DNA of 49,635 bases. Source: Altibacter sp. (GTDB lineage: Bacteria; Bacteroidota; Bacteroidia; Flavobacteriales; Flavobacteriaceae). The position numbers were made by a program, and so were the translations under genes. This document shows positions 1-7,963 of the stretch, piece by piece. Each line of letters begins with the position of its first letter. Position 1 is the first letter of the stretch. The stretch is from positions 1-49,635 of the forward strand of contig NZ_JAIOHK010000065.1 of NCBI RefSeq assembly GCF_019913785.1. Direction: 5' to 3'. Below the pieces are notes generated by a model that worked only from the letters and a program-made list of their open reading frames with translations, was not told the DNA's origin and did not search any database.

Positions 1-1166
1 CGCCATTTAGCTGAATCCTCGAATACCTGTTCTAAGATTCGGGCGTCGACTTGGGTAAATTCGATGCCACGTCTGGACATCACTACCTGTGCTACTTCAA
101 AAGCCTTATCGGTTTTATAGGTAGTCATCCCGGCACTGCCACCCCAGCTGAAGCTAGGGATAAAATTTCGCGGAAAACCACTTCCGAAGATATTGGCACT
201 CACACCTACCACCGTCCCCGTATTGAACATGGTATTGATCCCGCATTTGCTGTGATCGCCCATCATAAGGCCACAAAACTGCAGTCCGGTGCGGGCAAAC
301 TTCTCTGTATCGTAATCCCATAAACGCACCTCGGCATAATTGTTCTTTAAATTGGAATTGTTGGTATCGGCTCCCAGATTACACCATTCACCAATGACCG
401 AATTCCCTAAAAACCCATCGTGTCCCTTGTTGGAATAGCCAAATATCACCGAATTGTTCACTTCCCCTCCTACCTTGCTATACGGACCAATGGTAGTCCC
501 ACTGTAAATCTTGGCACTCATTTTTACGGTGGCACCTTCACATAGGGCGAAGGGACCGCGTATCATACCGCCTTCCATGATCTCGGAATTCTTTCCTATA
601 TAAATAGGTCCGTCCGTTGCGTTTAGCGAACACAGCGGCAATTTTGCACCTGCTTCAATAAAAATTTGCTCCTTATTAAAGGCCGGTGTCATTTCAGGAA
701 TAGGTTGTGATGTACGACCTTTTGTAATCCATTCGAAATCGCGTTTAATAGCCTCGTGATTCTTAGAAAAGATGTCCCAGGTATGTTCAATGCGCAATAT
801 ATCATCGTCCTTATATTGTATCTTCTTATAGTGTTCGAAATCTACTTCTTGTCCTTCCGAAGCGGAAAATGCAATAGGTTCTTCTTCTAGAAAAATGGCC
901 TCATCGGCCTGTAATCCTTTTACCAAATCGACCAAGTTTTCAGAGGGTAAAAACGAGGCGTTAATCAATACATTCTCGGCCATCTCTACCATGGGGTATT
1001 TTTCCTCCAAATAGGCTTCGGTTACCGTCGTGGTGGTGCTGCCCAACATCTGTTCCCACTTCTCACGAATGGTCAGGATACCAATGCGAATATCGGCTAC
1101 CGGGCGCGTAAACGTAAAAGGAAGTAGTTGGTTGCGTACATTACCATCGAAAAGGATGTAATTCAT
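1..1166 (-). CDS. GlmU-family sugar nucleotidyltransferase (partial, C-terminus cut by window edge)
   Basis: Reading leftward from ATG at 1166, an open frame of 388 codons runs off the left edge. The N-terminus (MNYILFDGNVRNQLLPFTFTRP) with the following VADIRIGILTIREKW segment matches the N-terminal motif of the Bacteroidota GlmU-like family, which resembles the nucleotidyltransferase half of GlmU. The second half is rich in hexapeptide-like turns (GPIYIGKNSEIMEGG, GEWCNLGADTNNSNLKNNYA), which is the left-handed beta-helix fold. The family is believed to make nucleotide-activated sugars for cell wall or surface glycans; the exact substrate cannot be read from the sequence. No promoter box was recognised directly upstream. 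It is separated from the upstream L31 gene by that gene's terminator, so it is probably transcribed on its own. Confidence 0.85.
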   Translation of the reverse strand, partial: MNYILFDGNVRNQLLPFTFTRPVADIRIGILTIREKWEQMLGSTTTTVTEAYLEEKYPMVEMAENVLINASFLPSENLVDLVKGLQADEAIFLEEEPIAFSASEGQEVDFEHYKKIQYKDDDILRIEHTWDIFSKNHEAIKRDFEWITKGRTSQPIPEMTPAFNKEQIFIEAGAKLPLCSLNATDGPIYIGKNSEIMEGGMIRGPFALCEGATVKMSAKIYSGTTIGPYSKVGGEVNNSVIFGYSNKGHDGFLGNSVIGEWCNLGADTNNSNLKNNYAEVRLWDYDTEKFARTGLQFCGLMMGDHSKCGINTMFNTGTVVGVSANIFGSGFPRNFIPSFSWGGSAGMTTYKTDKAFEVAQVVMSRRGIEFTQVDARILEQVFEDSAKW

Positions 1167-1237
1167 ATAAATACTATTCAGGATTGACTATTCAGTAAAT
1201 ATACTAAAGAAGTTTAGCTTGCCGTAAAAAGTTTGGG

Positions 1238-1266
1238 CAAAAAAAAACCTCCGATTTCTCGGAGGT
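1238..1266 (-). terminator. Rho-independent terminator of the L31 gene
   Basis: Perfect 8-bp stem ACCTCCGA/TCGGAGGT with a TTTC loop at 1247-1266. On the minus strand it is followed by a U-run (the A-tract at 1238-1247 on the plus strand). It lies 25 bp past the L31 stop codon. Confidence 0.85.
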
Positions 1267-1291
1267 CTGCAACTATATTATAGTTTAACTA

Positions 1292-1573
1292 CTATTCTTC
1301 TGACTTTTCTTCTTTCTTGTCTTCTTTCTTGAATTTCGCATACTTGTTCTTGAACTTGTCAATACGTCCGGCAGTATCGATCAATTTAGATTTACCGGTA
1401 TAGAAAGGATGAGAAGTTCTCGAAATTTCCAACTTCACCAAAGGATACTCAACACCATCTACTTCAATAGTCTCTTTTGTATCTGCAGTCGACTTACTTA
1501 AAAACACATCTTCGTTAGACATGTCCTTAAATGCTACTAGTCTATAATTTTCAGGGTGGATACCTTGTTTCAT
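1292..1573 (-). CDS. rpmE2: Type B 50S ribosomal protein L31
   Basis: 93 residues beginning [13 protein letters not shown] and containing the [20 protein letters not shown] core, which are diagnostic of L31. There is no cysteine, so this is the zinc-independent type B (C-minus) form. The C-terminus is an acidic/lysine-rich tail ([12 protein letters not shown]), longer than the enterobacterial protein but usual in Bacteroidota. The start is fixed by the family N-terminus. A good promoter lies 38 bp upstream and a terminator directly downstream, so it is a single-gene transcript. Confidence 0.97.
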   Translation of the reverse strand: MKQGIHPENYRLVAFKDMSNEDVFLSKSTADTKETIEVDGVEYPLVKLEISRTSHPFYTGKSKLIDTAGRIDKFKNKYAKFKKEDKKEEKSEE

Positions 1574-1610
1574 TTTCTTGTAATTTAAATACTTCTCGAT
1601 TTTGAGTGTG

Positions 1611-1640
1611 CAAATTTAAGGATTATTACCAAATGCACAA
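1611..1640 (-). promoter_or_regulatory. Promoter of rpmE2
   Basis: On the minus strand TAAATTTG (plus-strand 1611-1618) matches the Bacteroidota -7 consensus TAnnTTTG. A TTG (plus-strand CAA at 1638-1640) lies exactly 19 bp upstream, in the -33 position. The implied start of transcription is near 1604, giving a leader of about 30 bases. Confidence 0.7.
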
Positions 1641-1738
1641 CAAAAATAATTACTTTTTTAAAGAAGGTCAAAAATAGGCATTATTTTGAAGTACCCCAAT
1701 AAGATTCGCCTTTCGCAACGACATATGTAACGTTTTAC

Positions 1739-1746
1739 TATCTTTG
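1739..1746 (+). promoter_or_regulatory. Candidate -7 box for the DUF4199/glycosyltransferase pair
   Basis: TATCTTTG matches TAnnTTTG and lies 56 bp before the ATG at 1803. No clear -33 TTG is seen, so the call rests on the -7 box alone. Confidence 0.45.
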
Positions 1747-1802
1747 TTTACTAACTAACCGAACCAGCCTGCCATTATCGGCAAGCCAAAAAACTTCAAC
1801 TC

Positions 1803-2333
1803 ATGGAAACAAATAAAGCTTCTGTTAAAAAAATTGCCTTAAACTACGGGCTCATCTTGGCATTATCCTCTATTGTATTGTCTGTTATTGTGTATGTAAT
1901 GGGCATGCATATGGAACAACCCTGGTGGCAATCGGTACTTAGTTTTCTTATTATGACGACCGTGATTGTTTACGGGTTAAAAGCCTTTAAAAAGGAAGGC
2001 GACGGGTTTTTAACTTTGGGAGATGCAATAAAAACCGGATTAGCAATTTCGTTGGTTGCAGGAATCGTGGGATCGATATTTACCTATCTTTTTGTAACCG
2101 TAATCGAACCCGATTTTGTGGTGCAGATGTTGGAGGTTACCCGTGAAAAAATGATCACGGACAACCCCCAAATGACCGAGGAACAATTAGAGGTGGCTAT
2201 GAACATGACAGAAAAGTTTATGAGCCCAATGATGATGACTGCTTTCGGACTTATAGCCAGTCTTTTCTTCGGATTTATAATTTCACTAATTGCCGGTTTA
2301 ATCATGAAACAAAATCGTCCGGAAACTTATTAG
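1803..2333 (+). CDS. DUF4199 family integral membrane protein
   Basis: 176 residues with four predicted membrane segments: about residues 11-33, 41-60, 76-102 and 144-168. The layout (two N-terminal helices, a GDAIKTGLAISLVAGI stretch, a long hydrophilic loop with EEQLEVAMNMTEKFMSP, and a last helix) is that of the Bacteroidota DUF4199 family, whose function is unknown. The gene is followed after 12 bp by the glycosyltransferase gene. This pairing is common in Flavobacteriaceae, from memory, and suggests a shared transcript. Nothing catalytic is visible. Confidence 0.85.
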   Translation: METNKASVKKIALNYGLILALSSIVLSVIVYVMGMHMEQPWWQSVLSFLIMTTVIVYGLKAFKKEGDGFLTLGDAIKTGLAISLVAGIVGSIFTYLFVTVIEPDFVVQMLEVTREKMITDNPQMTEEQLEVAMNMTEKFMSPMMMTAFGLIASLFFGFIISLIAGLIMKQNRPETY

Positions 2334-2345
2334 AAAATTCAATTA

Positions 2346-3296
2346 ATGCAGCTATCTATCGTCATTCCTCTTCTCAACGAGGAAGAGTCCATTAACGAGT
2401 TATACCATTGGATTGCAAATGTCATGCAGTCCAATGGTTTTTTATACGAATTAATCTTTATAGACGATGGCAGTACCGATGGTTCGTGGGAGGTAATTCA
2501 AGATCTCACCCAAAAGCACAACGAAGTGAAAGCCATTCGCTTTTTGAAGAACTTCGGAAAATCACAAGCGCTACACGCAGGGTTTGCCAAAGCCTCCGGT
2601 GATGTTGTCATCACCATGGATGCCGATCTTCAGGACAATCCTGAAGAGATTCCCGAATTGTACAAAATGATCATAAACGATGGATACGACCTGGTTTCGG
2701 GTTGGAAAAAGAAGCGCTACGATTCGGTGGTTTCTAAAAATCTACCCTCCAAACTCTTCAATTTTGCAGCGAGAAAAACATCGGGTGTTAAATTACACGA
2801 CTTTAACTGCGGACTAAAGGCGTATAGGAATGACCTGGTAAAATCCATTGAAGTAACCGGTGAAATGCACCGCTATATTCCCGTGCTTGCAAAAAATGCG
2901 GGCTTCGATGCGATTGGTGAAAAAATAGTCCAACACCAGGCACGGAAATACGGCAACACCAAGTTTGGTGCCGAACGCTTTGTTCGCGGCTTTCTCGACC
3001 TTATTACCATTTGGTTTTTGTCGCGTTTTGGCAAACGCCCTATGCATTTATTTGGCGCCTGGGGAGCGGTGATGCTCTTTGTTGGCTTTTGCTTTGCAGC
3101 CTATTTGGGAGTGGACAAACTGTTTATAAACCCATCGGGACGACTTATTACAGAACGTCCTCAATTTTACATTGCGCTTACGGCTATGATATTGGGAACC
3201 CAATTGTTCCTCGCCGGATTTTTAGGTGAACTACTGCTCCGCAACAAGAAAGACCAACAGAATTACATCGTTAAAGAAGAGCAAAACTTCGGTTAA
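2346..3296 (+). CDS. Family 2 glycosyltransferase, DPM1/GtrB type, with two C-terminal membrane helices
   Basis: 316 residues. The GT-A domain starts at the N-terminus (LSIVIPLLNEEESINELY), carries FIDDGSTDGSW near residue 40 and the metal-binding DADLQDNPEEI near residue 93, and ends with the RKYGNTKFG segment (near residue 199) followed by an amphipathic stretch. Two hydrophobic helices (about 238-260 and 275-297) anchor it in the inner membrane. Proteins of this architecture transfer a sugar from a nucleotide donor to polyprenyl phosphate (GtrB, ArnC and DPM relatives); the sugar is not predictable here. It overlaps no neighbour and probably shares a transcript with the DUF4199 gene 12 bp upstream. 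Confidence 0.9.
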   Translation: MQLSIVIPLLNEEESINELYHWIANVMQSNGFLYELIFIDDGSTDGSWEVIQDLTQKHNEVKAIRFLKNFGKSQALHAGFAKASGDVVITMDADLQDNPEEIPELYKMIINDGYDLVSGWKKKRYDSVVSKNLPSKLFNFAARKTSGVKLHDFNCGLKAYRNDLVKSIEVTGEMHRYIPVLAKNAGFDAIGEKIVQHQARKYGNTKFGAERFVRGFLDLITIWFLSRFGKRPMHLFGAWGAVMLFVGFCFAAYLGVDKLFINPSGRLITERPQFYIALTAMILGTQLFLAGFLGELLLRNKKDQQNYIVKEEQNFG

Positions 3297-3313
3297 TAAC
3301 CGCCAAGATTCTT

Positions 3314-3321
3314 TATTTTTG
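3314..3321 (+). promoter_or_regulatory. Candidate -7 box for the phosphohexomutase gene
   Basis: TATTTTTG fits TAnnTTTG and sits 39 bp before the ATG at 3361, just after the preceding glycosyltransferase gene ends. No obvious -33 element. Confidence 0.45.
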
Positions 3322-3360
3322 CAGCAGTGTACCACTTGTAGTAGTGTTTAATTTTACTGA

Positions 3361-5070
3361 ATGATTTACGTAGATCCTAAAACCCTAGAACGCGTCAACC
3401 AATGGCTTACTCCCCATTTTGACCAAGACACCCAACATCGAATTAAAGAAATGATCGCCTACGATCCCGAAGGATTGGAAGACAGTTTTTATAAGAATCT
3501 GGAATTTGGTACAGGTGGTATGCGCGGGATCATGGGGCTTGGCGACAATCGCATCAATAAATACACGCTGGGAAAAAACACCCAAGGGCTTTCAAATTAT
3601 TTAAAGCAGCAATTTCCGAAGCAACCAATTAAAGTGGCGATCGCATATGACTGCCGCCATAATAGTAAAGAACTTGCCAAGGTGGTCGCCGATGTATTTT
3701 CGGCCAACGATATCAAGGTTTTTTTATTTTCCGATTTACGCCCCACTCCGGAGCTTTCCTTTGCGGTTAAATATCTGGGATGTCAATGCGGCATTGTGCT
3801 AACAGCCTCTCACAATCCGCCCGAATACAACGGCTATAAGGTGTATTGGGAAGATGGTGGCCAATTGGTACCGCCTCAGGATGGTGAAATAATTGCTGAA
3901 ATAAATGCCCTAGACTATTCGGATGTAAACTTCAAGGCAAACGAAAACCTGATTGAACTCATTGATTCGGAAGTAGATACAGCCTTCGCTGAAGCTTCGG
4001 TTAAAAACGGCAGCTTTGAGACCTCACAATCGGCTAAAGACGCTTTGAAAATAGTATTTACATCCTTACATGGAACTTCCATTACCATGGTTCCGAAGGT
4101 ATTGGAAAAAGCGGGATATAAGAACCTAAGTCTCGTAGCGGAGCAAGCCATACCCGACGGAGACTTTCCAACGGTCAAATCGCCCAATCCCGAAGAACCC
4201 GAAGCCTTGCGAATGGCAATGGAACTGGCAGATAAAGAACAGGCAGATATTGTAATTGGCACCGACCCCGATTGTGATCGATTGGGAATAGCCGTGAGAG
4301 ATACCAACGGCAAATTGGTTTTGCTCAGTGGCAATCAGGCCATGGCGATCAAAACTTATTTTCTGTTGGAACAATGGAAAAAAGCGGGAAAATTAAACGG
4401 AAGGCAGTTTATTGCTTCTACCATAGTGTCGACACCCATGATTGCACAGATCGCGGCAAAATTTGGGGTTGCTTATAAAGAAGGGCTCACCGGCTTTAAA
4501 TGGATTGCCAAAATGGTAAAGGATTTCCCAGAACTGGAGTTTATAGGTGGTGGAGAAGAAAGTTTCGGTTATATGGTGGGTCATTTTGTACGAGATAAAG
4601 ACGCGGTAACTGCTACCCTCTTGGCCTGTGAGATCGCCGCTCAGAAAAAGGCGAACGGAAGTAGTTTATATGAATATTTGCAAGAAATATATTCGGAAGT
4701 AGGATATTACAAAGAACATTTGGTTTCTTTGGTAAAGAAAGGAAAGCAGGGAGCTGAAGAAATCACCGAAATGATGAAGGAGCTTCGGGCCAATCCACTT
4801 GCTGAAATCGCAGGAAATCAGGTAGTTCGGGTGGAAGATTTTCAATCGGGTATTGCAAAGAATACCATTGAAGGAACTTCCGAAGCCATCGCTATTCCCA
4901 AGTCGAATGTGCTTATCTATTATACCGAAGACGGTAGTAAGATAGCCGCCCGACCTAGTGGTACGGAACCGAAAATTAAATTCTATATTAGTGTGCATTC
5001 AAAATTGATCGACGAGGCCTTGCTTCAGAAAAAAATAGAGCAAATAATCGCATCCCTAAACATAAGCTAG
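3361..5070 (+). CDS. Phosphoglucomutase/phosphomannomutase (phospho-sugar mutase)
   Basis: 569 residues, a full-length alpha-D-phosphohexomutase of the PgcA type. The four hallmark motifs are present: the phosphoserine loop TASHNP with Ser150; the metal loop DPDCDR (Asp302, 304, 306); the sugar-binding GGGEESFGY with Glu399-Glu400; and the phosphate-binding RPSGTEPK from Arg531. It interconverts hexose 1- and 6-phosphates (glucose or mannose), feeding glycan and nucleotide sugar synthesis in the cytoplasm. The stop codon overlaps the GTG start of the ABC exporter by one base, indicating translational coupling. The exact sugar preference is not determinable. Confidence 0.95.
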   Translation: MIYVDPKTLERVNQWLTPHFDQDTQHRIKEMIAYDPEGLEDSFYKNLEFGTGGMRGIMGLGDNRINKYTLGKNTQGLSNYLKQQFPKQPIKVAIAYDCRHNSKELAKVVADVFSANDIKVFLFSDLRPTPELSFAVKYLGCQCGIVLTASHNPPEYNGYKVYWEDGGQLVPPQDGEIIAEINALDYSDVNFKANENLIELIDSEVDTAFAEASVKNGSFETSQSAKDALKIVFTSLHGTSITMVPKVLEKAGYKNLSLVAEQAIPDGDFPTVKSPNPEEPEALRMAMELADKEQADIVIGTDPDCDRLGIAVRDTNGKLVLLSGNQAMAIKTYFLLEQWKKAGKLNGRQFIASTIVSTPMIAQIAAKFGVAYKEGLTGFKWIAKMVKDFPELEFIGGGEESFGYMVGHFVRDKDAVTATLLACEIAAQKKANGSSLYEYLQEIYSEVGYYKEHLVSLVKKGKQGAEEITEMMKELRANPLAEIAGNQVVRVEDFQSGIAKNTIEGTSEAIAIPKSNVLIYYTEDGSKIAARPSGTEPKIKFYISVHSKLIDEALLQKKIEQIIASLNIS

Positions 5071-6893
5071 TGACGTATTTCAGAAAAATATTAAAATATG
5101 CAACGCCCTATAAAGGATACGCCTGGCTCAATATTATTTCGAACATTTTTTATGCCCTCTTCGGAACCTTGGCGATGATCTCCCTGTTTCCAATGCTTTC
5201 GGTCTTGTTCGACAATACCAAAAGATTGGATATAAAACCGGTTTGGACCGGCATTGCCGATGCCAAAGAGTATATCGAGAACTATCTCAATTATTTTGTG
5301 ACACAAAAGGCCAATGAAGGCACAGACGACGTGCTTATTTTTATGGTAATTTTGGTAATCGCCATGTTTTTGCTGAAAAACCTGTTCAGCTATCTGGCCA
5401 TGTTCTTTATTACATTTCTTCGGAATGGCGTGTTAAAAGACCTTCGGAACGACCTGTATAAAAAAACGATCGACCTTCCGGTATCGTTCTATTCTGAAAA
5501 AAGAAAGGGAGATACTATAGCACGTCTAACGAGTGATGTTTTGGAAATACAACATTCGTTTCTTTCTATATTGGAATTGATCGTTCGGGAACCCTTAACG
5601 ATTCTTTTCGCCATAGTGGCCATGCTGATTATAAGTGTGAAACTCACCATCTTTGTTTTTATTTTTATCCCTATTTCCGGATTTATCATCTCCCGAATTG
5701 GAAAAAGCTTGAAAAGTCATAGTGACAAGGTGCAAAAAGAACAGGGATTTTTTCTTTCAATTTTGGAGGAGACCCTAGGCGGACTTAAAATTATAAAAGG
5801 TTTTAATGCCGAAGGAATTTTTACAAATCGCTTTAAGGAATCTACCAATCGCTTCTTTAAATTCTCCAACTCCTTGTTAAATCGGCAGAATCTGGCCTCA
5901 CCTACCAGTGAATTTCTGGGAATCGTGGTGATCTCTATACTGTTGTGGTACGGCGGACAAATGGTGTTGGTGGAAAAGTCACTTCAGCCCGAACTGTTTA
6001 TCGTCTATATGGGCTTGGCCTATCAAATCCTCACCCCTGCCAAGGCCATCAGTAAGGCGAGCTACGGAGTGAAAAAAGGAAATGCAGCAGCAGAACGTGT
6101 TTTAGAGATTCTTGAGACCGAATCGTCCATTAAGGATACTCCGAACGCAATAGTCAAAGAAGGTTTTTCTGAAGAAATTACTATCAACAATATTTCGTTT
6201 AAGTATGAAGAGGACTGGATTCTTAAAGATTTCTCATTAAACGTTCCCAAAGGTCATACGGTGGCATTGGTTGGACAAAGTGGCAGCGGAAAGAGCACCA
6301 TTGCCAATTTGGTCACGCGATTTTATGATGTAAACAAAGGAAGTATTTCGATTGATGGTATTGATATTAGGGAGATGACACAACATTCCTTACGAAGCCT
6401 CCTAGGCTTGGTCACTCAAGATTCTATTCTTTTTAATGATACCGTAAAAGGCAATTTGCTGGTCGCCAAGGAAGGCGCAAGCGATGAAGAACTCGTTGCT
6501 GCACTAAAAGTAGCCAATGCATGGGAGTTTGTTAATCAGCTGCCAAAAGGGATGGATACCAATATCGGTGACAGCGGCAATAAACTCAGTGGCGGACAGA
6601 AACAGCGTTTGAGCATAGCGAGAGCGGTGTTAAAAAATCCACCTATCATGATTCTCGATGAAGCAACATCGGCTCTGGATACCGAAAGTGAACGATTGGT
6701 TCAGGAGGCGTTGGAGAATATGATGAAAAACCGAACTTCCATAGTGATAGCGCACCGGCTATCCACCATCCAAAATGCCGACACCATCGTGGTATTGTCC
6801 AATGGCAAAATCGTTGAGCAGGGAAAACACAAAGAGTTACTCGATAAAAAAGGCGTCTATTACAATCTTGTAGAAATGCAGTCATTTGCATAA
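5070..6893 (+). CDS. MsbA-like ABC exporter, fused membrane and ATPase domains
   Basis: 607 residues. The membrane domain occupies about 1-335 with six hydrophobic segments (first near residue 16, others near 90, 170, 195, 290). The ATPase half carries Walker A GQSGSGKST at 402-410, signature LSGGQKQ at about 506, Walker B IMILDEAT and the H-loop AHRLST. This is the half-size, homodimeric lipid-flippase/multidrug type; MsbA (lipid A core flipping) is the closest well-known relative, but a drug or glycolipid exporter is possible. Translation starts at GTG 5070, overlapping the last base of the upstream stop codon; no in-frame ATG is nearby and the sequence MTYFRKILKYATPYKG suits the family. 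Confidence 0.93.
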   Translation: MTYFRKILKYATPYKGYAWLNIISNIFYALFGTLAMISLFPMLSVLFDNTKRLDIKPVWTGIADAKEYIENYLNYFVTQKANEGTDDVLIFMVILVIAMFLLKNLFSYLAMFFITFLRNGVLKDLRNDLYKKTIDLPVSFYSEKRKGDTIARLTSDVLEIQHSFLSILELIVREPLTILFAIVAMLIISVKLTIFVFIFIPISGFIISRIGKSLKSHSDKVQKEQGFFLSILEETLGGLKIIKGFNAEGIFTNRFKESTNRFFKFSNSLLNRQNLASPTSEFLGIVVISILLWYGGQMVLVEKSLQPELFIVYMGLAYQILTPAKAISKASYGVKKGNAAAERVLEILETESSIKDTPNAIVKEGFSEEITINNISFKYEEDWILKDFSLNVPKGHTVALVGQSGSGKSTIANLVTRFYDVNKGSISIDGIDIREMTQHSLRSLLGLVTQDSILFNDTVKGNLLVAKEGASDEELVAALKVANAWEFVNQLPKGMDTNIGDSGNKLSGGQKQRLSIARAVLKNPPIMILDEATSALDTESERLVQEALENMMKNRTSIVIAHRLSTIQNADTIVVLSNGKIVEQGKHKELLDKKGVYYNLVEMQSFA

Positions 6894-6899
6894 AAAGAA

Positions 6900-6936
6900 A
6901 AAGAGCGATTTGGGGCACCGCTCTTTCACTTTTTTG
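6900..6936 (+). terminator. Rho-independent terminator of the ABC exporter operon
   Basis: 8-bp stem AAAGAGCG/CGCTCTTT (6900-6907, 6919-6926) around the 11-base loop ATTTGGGGCAC, followed by CACTTTTTTG. It begins 7 bp after the stop codon at 6893. The same loop occurs again in a second hairpin directly downstream. Confidence 0.75.
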
Positions 6937-7063
6937 TCACCGCATTTGGGGCACGCGGCAACAGTTTTTACATAAGTATGAGTCAAATATATAGTTAACA
7001 ATTCAATTAACCAAATAAATTTTACATTTTATCTATAAAGTATGCACTTTATCGATGTTTTTC

Positions 7064-7096
7064 TTGATAAAAGTTAATGTTTTTCCTACAAATATT
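7064..7096 (+). repeat. Direct repeat copy A upstream of the sigma factor
   Basis: TTGATAAAAGT (7064-7074) followed by TTTTTCCTACAAA (7080-7092) and TATT. The same two blocks in the same order recur at 7217-7255. The copies flank the 7129-7160 hairpin. Confidence 0.6.
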
Positions 7097-7128
7097 ATGT
7101 AATTTGCAGCTGAATATTGGGTATAAAA

Positions 7129-7160
7129 AAAACGGACCAGCCCCCGCTTAGGTCCGTTTT
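7129..7160. terminator. Strong 10-bp hairpin; reads best as a minus-strand terminator
   Basis: AAAACGGACC (7129-7138) pairs perfectly with GGTCCGTTTT (7151-7160) around a 12-base loop rich in C. On the minus strand it is followed by TTTTATAC, giving a continuous U-run, so it could end a leftward transcript; on the plus strand the U-run is only four bases. No leftward gene is visible to its right, so a small RNA, an antisense transcript or a plus-strand structured leader are all possible. Confidence 0.45.
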
Positions 7161-7216
7161 AGTGCGTTCTTATTACAGTTGGGGCTAATAATAAAGAACA
7201 TATACATAAGAAGTAT

Positions 7217-7255
7217 TTGATAAAAGTAGTAAAATTTTTCCTACAAAAAAATATT
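7217..7255 (+). repeat. Direct repeat copy B upstream of the sigma factor
   Basis: TTGATAAAAGT at 7217-7227 and TTTTTCCTACAAA at 7235-7247, then ATATT. It lies about 130 bp before the sigma factor start and matches copy A block for block, with a slightly different spacer. Confidence 0.6.
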
Positions 7256-7388
7256 TTTAGCATTTAATCTTTCTTTTATGTATTTCGTCGATGTTTTTTA
7301 ACTTTTTTAGTCGAAATAAATACATTTCTTATAGGTGCAATTAAACCTTATCGCCAGAAAAAAGTCATATATTTAAAAAAAATGGAAG

Positions 7389-7940
7389 GTGGTTGAAGAG
7401 CAATCCTTAGTTATTTCTTTACAATCTGAAACACATCGGGAAGCGGCATTTAGCGAATTGGTTTCCCAGTATAAGGAACGCCTGTATTGGCACATCCGAA
7501 AGATAGTGTTGGATCATGATGATGCTGACGATGTGCTGCAAAATACATTCATAAAGATTTTTAGAAATATCAGTGCATTCAAAGGTGATAGTAAGCTCTA
7601 TACCTGGATGTACCGTATTGCCACCAACGAAGCCCTTACCTTTATCAATAAGAGAGCTAAAAGAGCAAATGTTTCGGTAGAAGAAGTAAAGAATCACGCA
7701 ATTGACAATCTGAAAAGTGACGTATACTTTGACGGAGCCGAAATTCAGTTGAAACTACAGCGCGCAATTGCCACTTTACCACCAAGGCAGCAGCTTATTT
7801 TTAATATGAAGTACTTTGACGATATTACCTATGAGGATCTTTCAGAAATATTGGACACCTCGGTAGGCGGACTAAAAAGCAGCTACCACATTGCGTCACA
7901 AAAAATTAAGTCCTTTTTGGAAAGCGATAAAACCTTTTAA
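7389..7940 (+). CDS. ECF-type RNA polymerase sigma factor (sigma-70 family)
   Basis: 183 residues. Region 2 (LVSQYKERLYWHIRKIV through DDADDVLQNTFIKIFRNI) and region 4 (LPPRQQLIFNMKYFDDITYEDLSEIL with the helix-turn-helix up to GGLKSSYHIASQKI) are clear. The frame is closed upstream by a TAA at 7374, leaving GTG 7389 as the only sensible start; MVEEQSLVISLQ fits the family N-terminus. A four-codon ORF (ATG 7382 to TGA 7396) overlaps this start in another frame. It is followed by a membrane protein and a Spy/CpxP-like protein, the usual Bacteroidota arrangement of an ECF factor with its membrane-linked control genes, so an envelope-stress role is inferred. Confidence 0.93.
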   Translation: MVEEQSLVISLQSETHREAAFSELVSQYKERLYWHIRKIVLDHDDADDVLQNTFIKIFRNISAFKGDSKLYTWMYRIATNEALTFINKRAKRANVSVEEVKNHAIDNLKSDVYFDGAEIQLKLQRAIATLPPRQQLIFNMKYFDDITYEDLSEILDTSVGGLKSSYHIASQKIKSFLESDKTF

Positions 7941-7963
7941 CACATTTTGAGTCAAAAAAAAGA

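Larger units (their letters stand above)
6894..7388. other. Gene-free 495-bp region with hairpins and direct repeats
   Basis: This is the only stretch over 300 bp without a gene. I find no convincing ORF. It holds the ABC terminator; a second hairpin at 6940-6958 (CCGC/GCGG) with the same ATTTGGGGCAC loop; a dyad ATAAAGT/ACTTTAT at 7035-7052; a strong 10-bp hairpin at 7129-7160; and two copies of a TTGATAAAAGT...TTTTTCCTACAAA repeat 153 bp apart. A TAATTTG (7100-7106) resembles a -7 box lacking one T. The rest is very AT-rich. It precedes an ECF sigma factor gene and probably includes its promoter. Confidence 0.7.

Noticed and set aside
3915-4334. 139-codon minus-strand ORF inside the phosphohexomutase gene
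   Set aside because: It lies wholly antisense to a gene with all catalytic motifs intact and has a Ser-rich composition typical of reverse-frame translation; no start signal.
6894-7388. tRNA or CRISPR array in the gene-free region
   Set aside because: No cloverleaf-like set of stems or CCA-adjacent acceptor was seen, and the repeats are only two copies with unequal spacers.
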